This document shows positions 5,349 to 5,508 of a DNA stretch of 5,508 bases, piece after piece; within the stretch, counting starts at the first letter, position 1, and every line of letters begins with the position of its first letter. A model generated the notes under the pieces. That model did not search any database. It had not been told where the DNA came from and saw nothing but the letters and a program-made list of their open reading frames with translations. Source of the DNA: Actinomycetota bacterium (lineage in GTDB: Bacteria; Actinomycetota; Humimicrobiia; Humimicrobiales; Humimicrobiaceae); the NCBI GenBank assembly GCA_023475715.1, contig JAMCVO010000188.1, forward strand, positions 1-5,508. Reading direction: 5' to 3'. Position numbers and translations under genes: made by a program.

Positions 5349-5508
5349 AGCATCTAAAATTTCGTGATAGCAATAAAGGAAAATTTTAAGAGCCATGATG
5401 GGTATTTCAAAAACACGCAGGCTTTTCCCCGGCGAGTAAAAGCCAGCTCAGTTTCAGGCTTCGCTCCCCTCCCGGAGGAGGAACCATGCCCGCTTAAGCC
5501 TTCAAATG
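5349..5508 (+). repeat. Right copy of the same structured element, truncated by the window end
   Basis: This copy begins 8 bp after the stop codon of the rightward gene and runs off the window. Its reverse complement matches 64-219 of the left copy at all but four positions, plus a 4-nt ATCT segment (5352-5355) missing from the inner end of the left copy. The longest perfect match is 63 bp (left 154-216). It retains the AGCATCTAAAATTTCGTGATA end seen at the outer side of the left copy, so this is probably the ancestral terminus. The expected outer arm, corresponding to left 4-63, lies beyond base 5508. Relative to transcription of the adjacent gene it has the same orientation as the left copy. 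The internal hairpin carries a mismatch here that is paired in the left copy. Confidence 0.85.

Noticed and set aside
4..5508. Classical composite transposon with insertion-sequence ends
   Set aside because: No transposase or recombinase is encoded in the window and the flanking copies are only about 215 bp. Mobilisation would need an enzyme supplied elsewhere, so only a MITE-like or repeat label is supported.

Overview
The window is bacterial: there are two long intact reading frames, a clear Shine-Dalgarno on one of them, and bacterial-type -10 promoter hexamers between them. Base composition is AT-leaning, and the leftward gene looks more AT-rich than the rightward one. No marker gene identifies the organism. 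Both proteins resemble enzymes of bacterial surface-polysaccharide loci (O-antigen, capsule or cell-wall glycan), so this is probably a piece of such a locus, or a glycosyltransferase island from an uncultured or poorly sampled lineage.

Layout: a structured, partly palindromic repeat of about 215 bp (4-220) is followed by a leftward gene (2617-239), a compact divergent promoter region (2618-2718), a rightward gene (2719-5340), and a second copy of the repeat in inverted orientation (5349 to the window end, cut off). The arrangement is close to mirror-symmetric. Each gene ends a few bases before a repeat copy, and both copies are read in the same sense by the transcript that enters them. Over the shared part the copies differ at four bases plus one 4-nt gap, with a perfect run of 63 bp.

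Both genes encode two-domain glycosyltransferases, with the domains in opposite order: the leftward protein is GT4 then GT2, the rightward one GT2 then GT4-like. No secretion signal or transmembrane segment is evident in either. The simplest reading is that both are cytoplasmic enzymes, perhaps membrane-associated, that each add two sugars to a lipid-linked glycan. The sugars and acceptors cannot be deduced from sequence.

The divergent promoters appear to be extended -10 types on both strands. The rightward gene has a strong Shine-Dalgarno. The leftward gene has none, and its -10 lies so close to the ATG that the mRNA may be leaderless. The least explained features are the inverted repeat pair at the 3' ends, the branched fold of the repeat, and an A8 run at the GT4/GT2 junction of the leftward gene.
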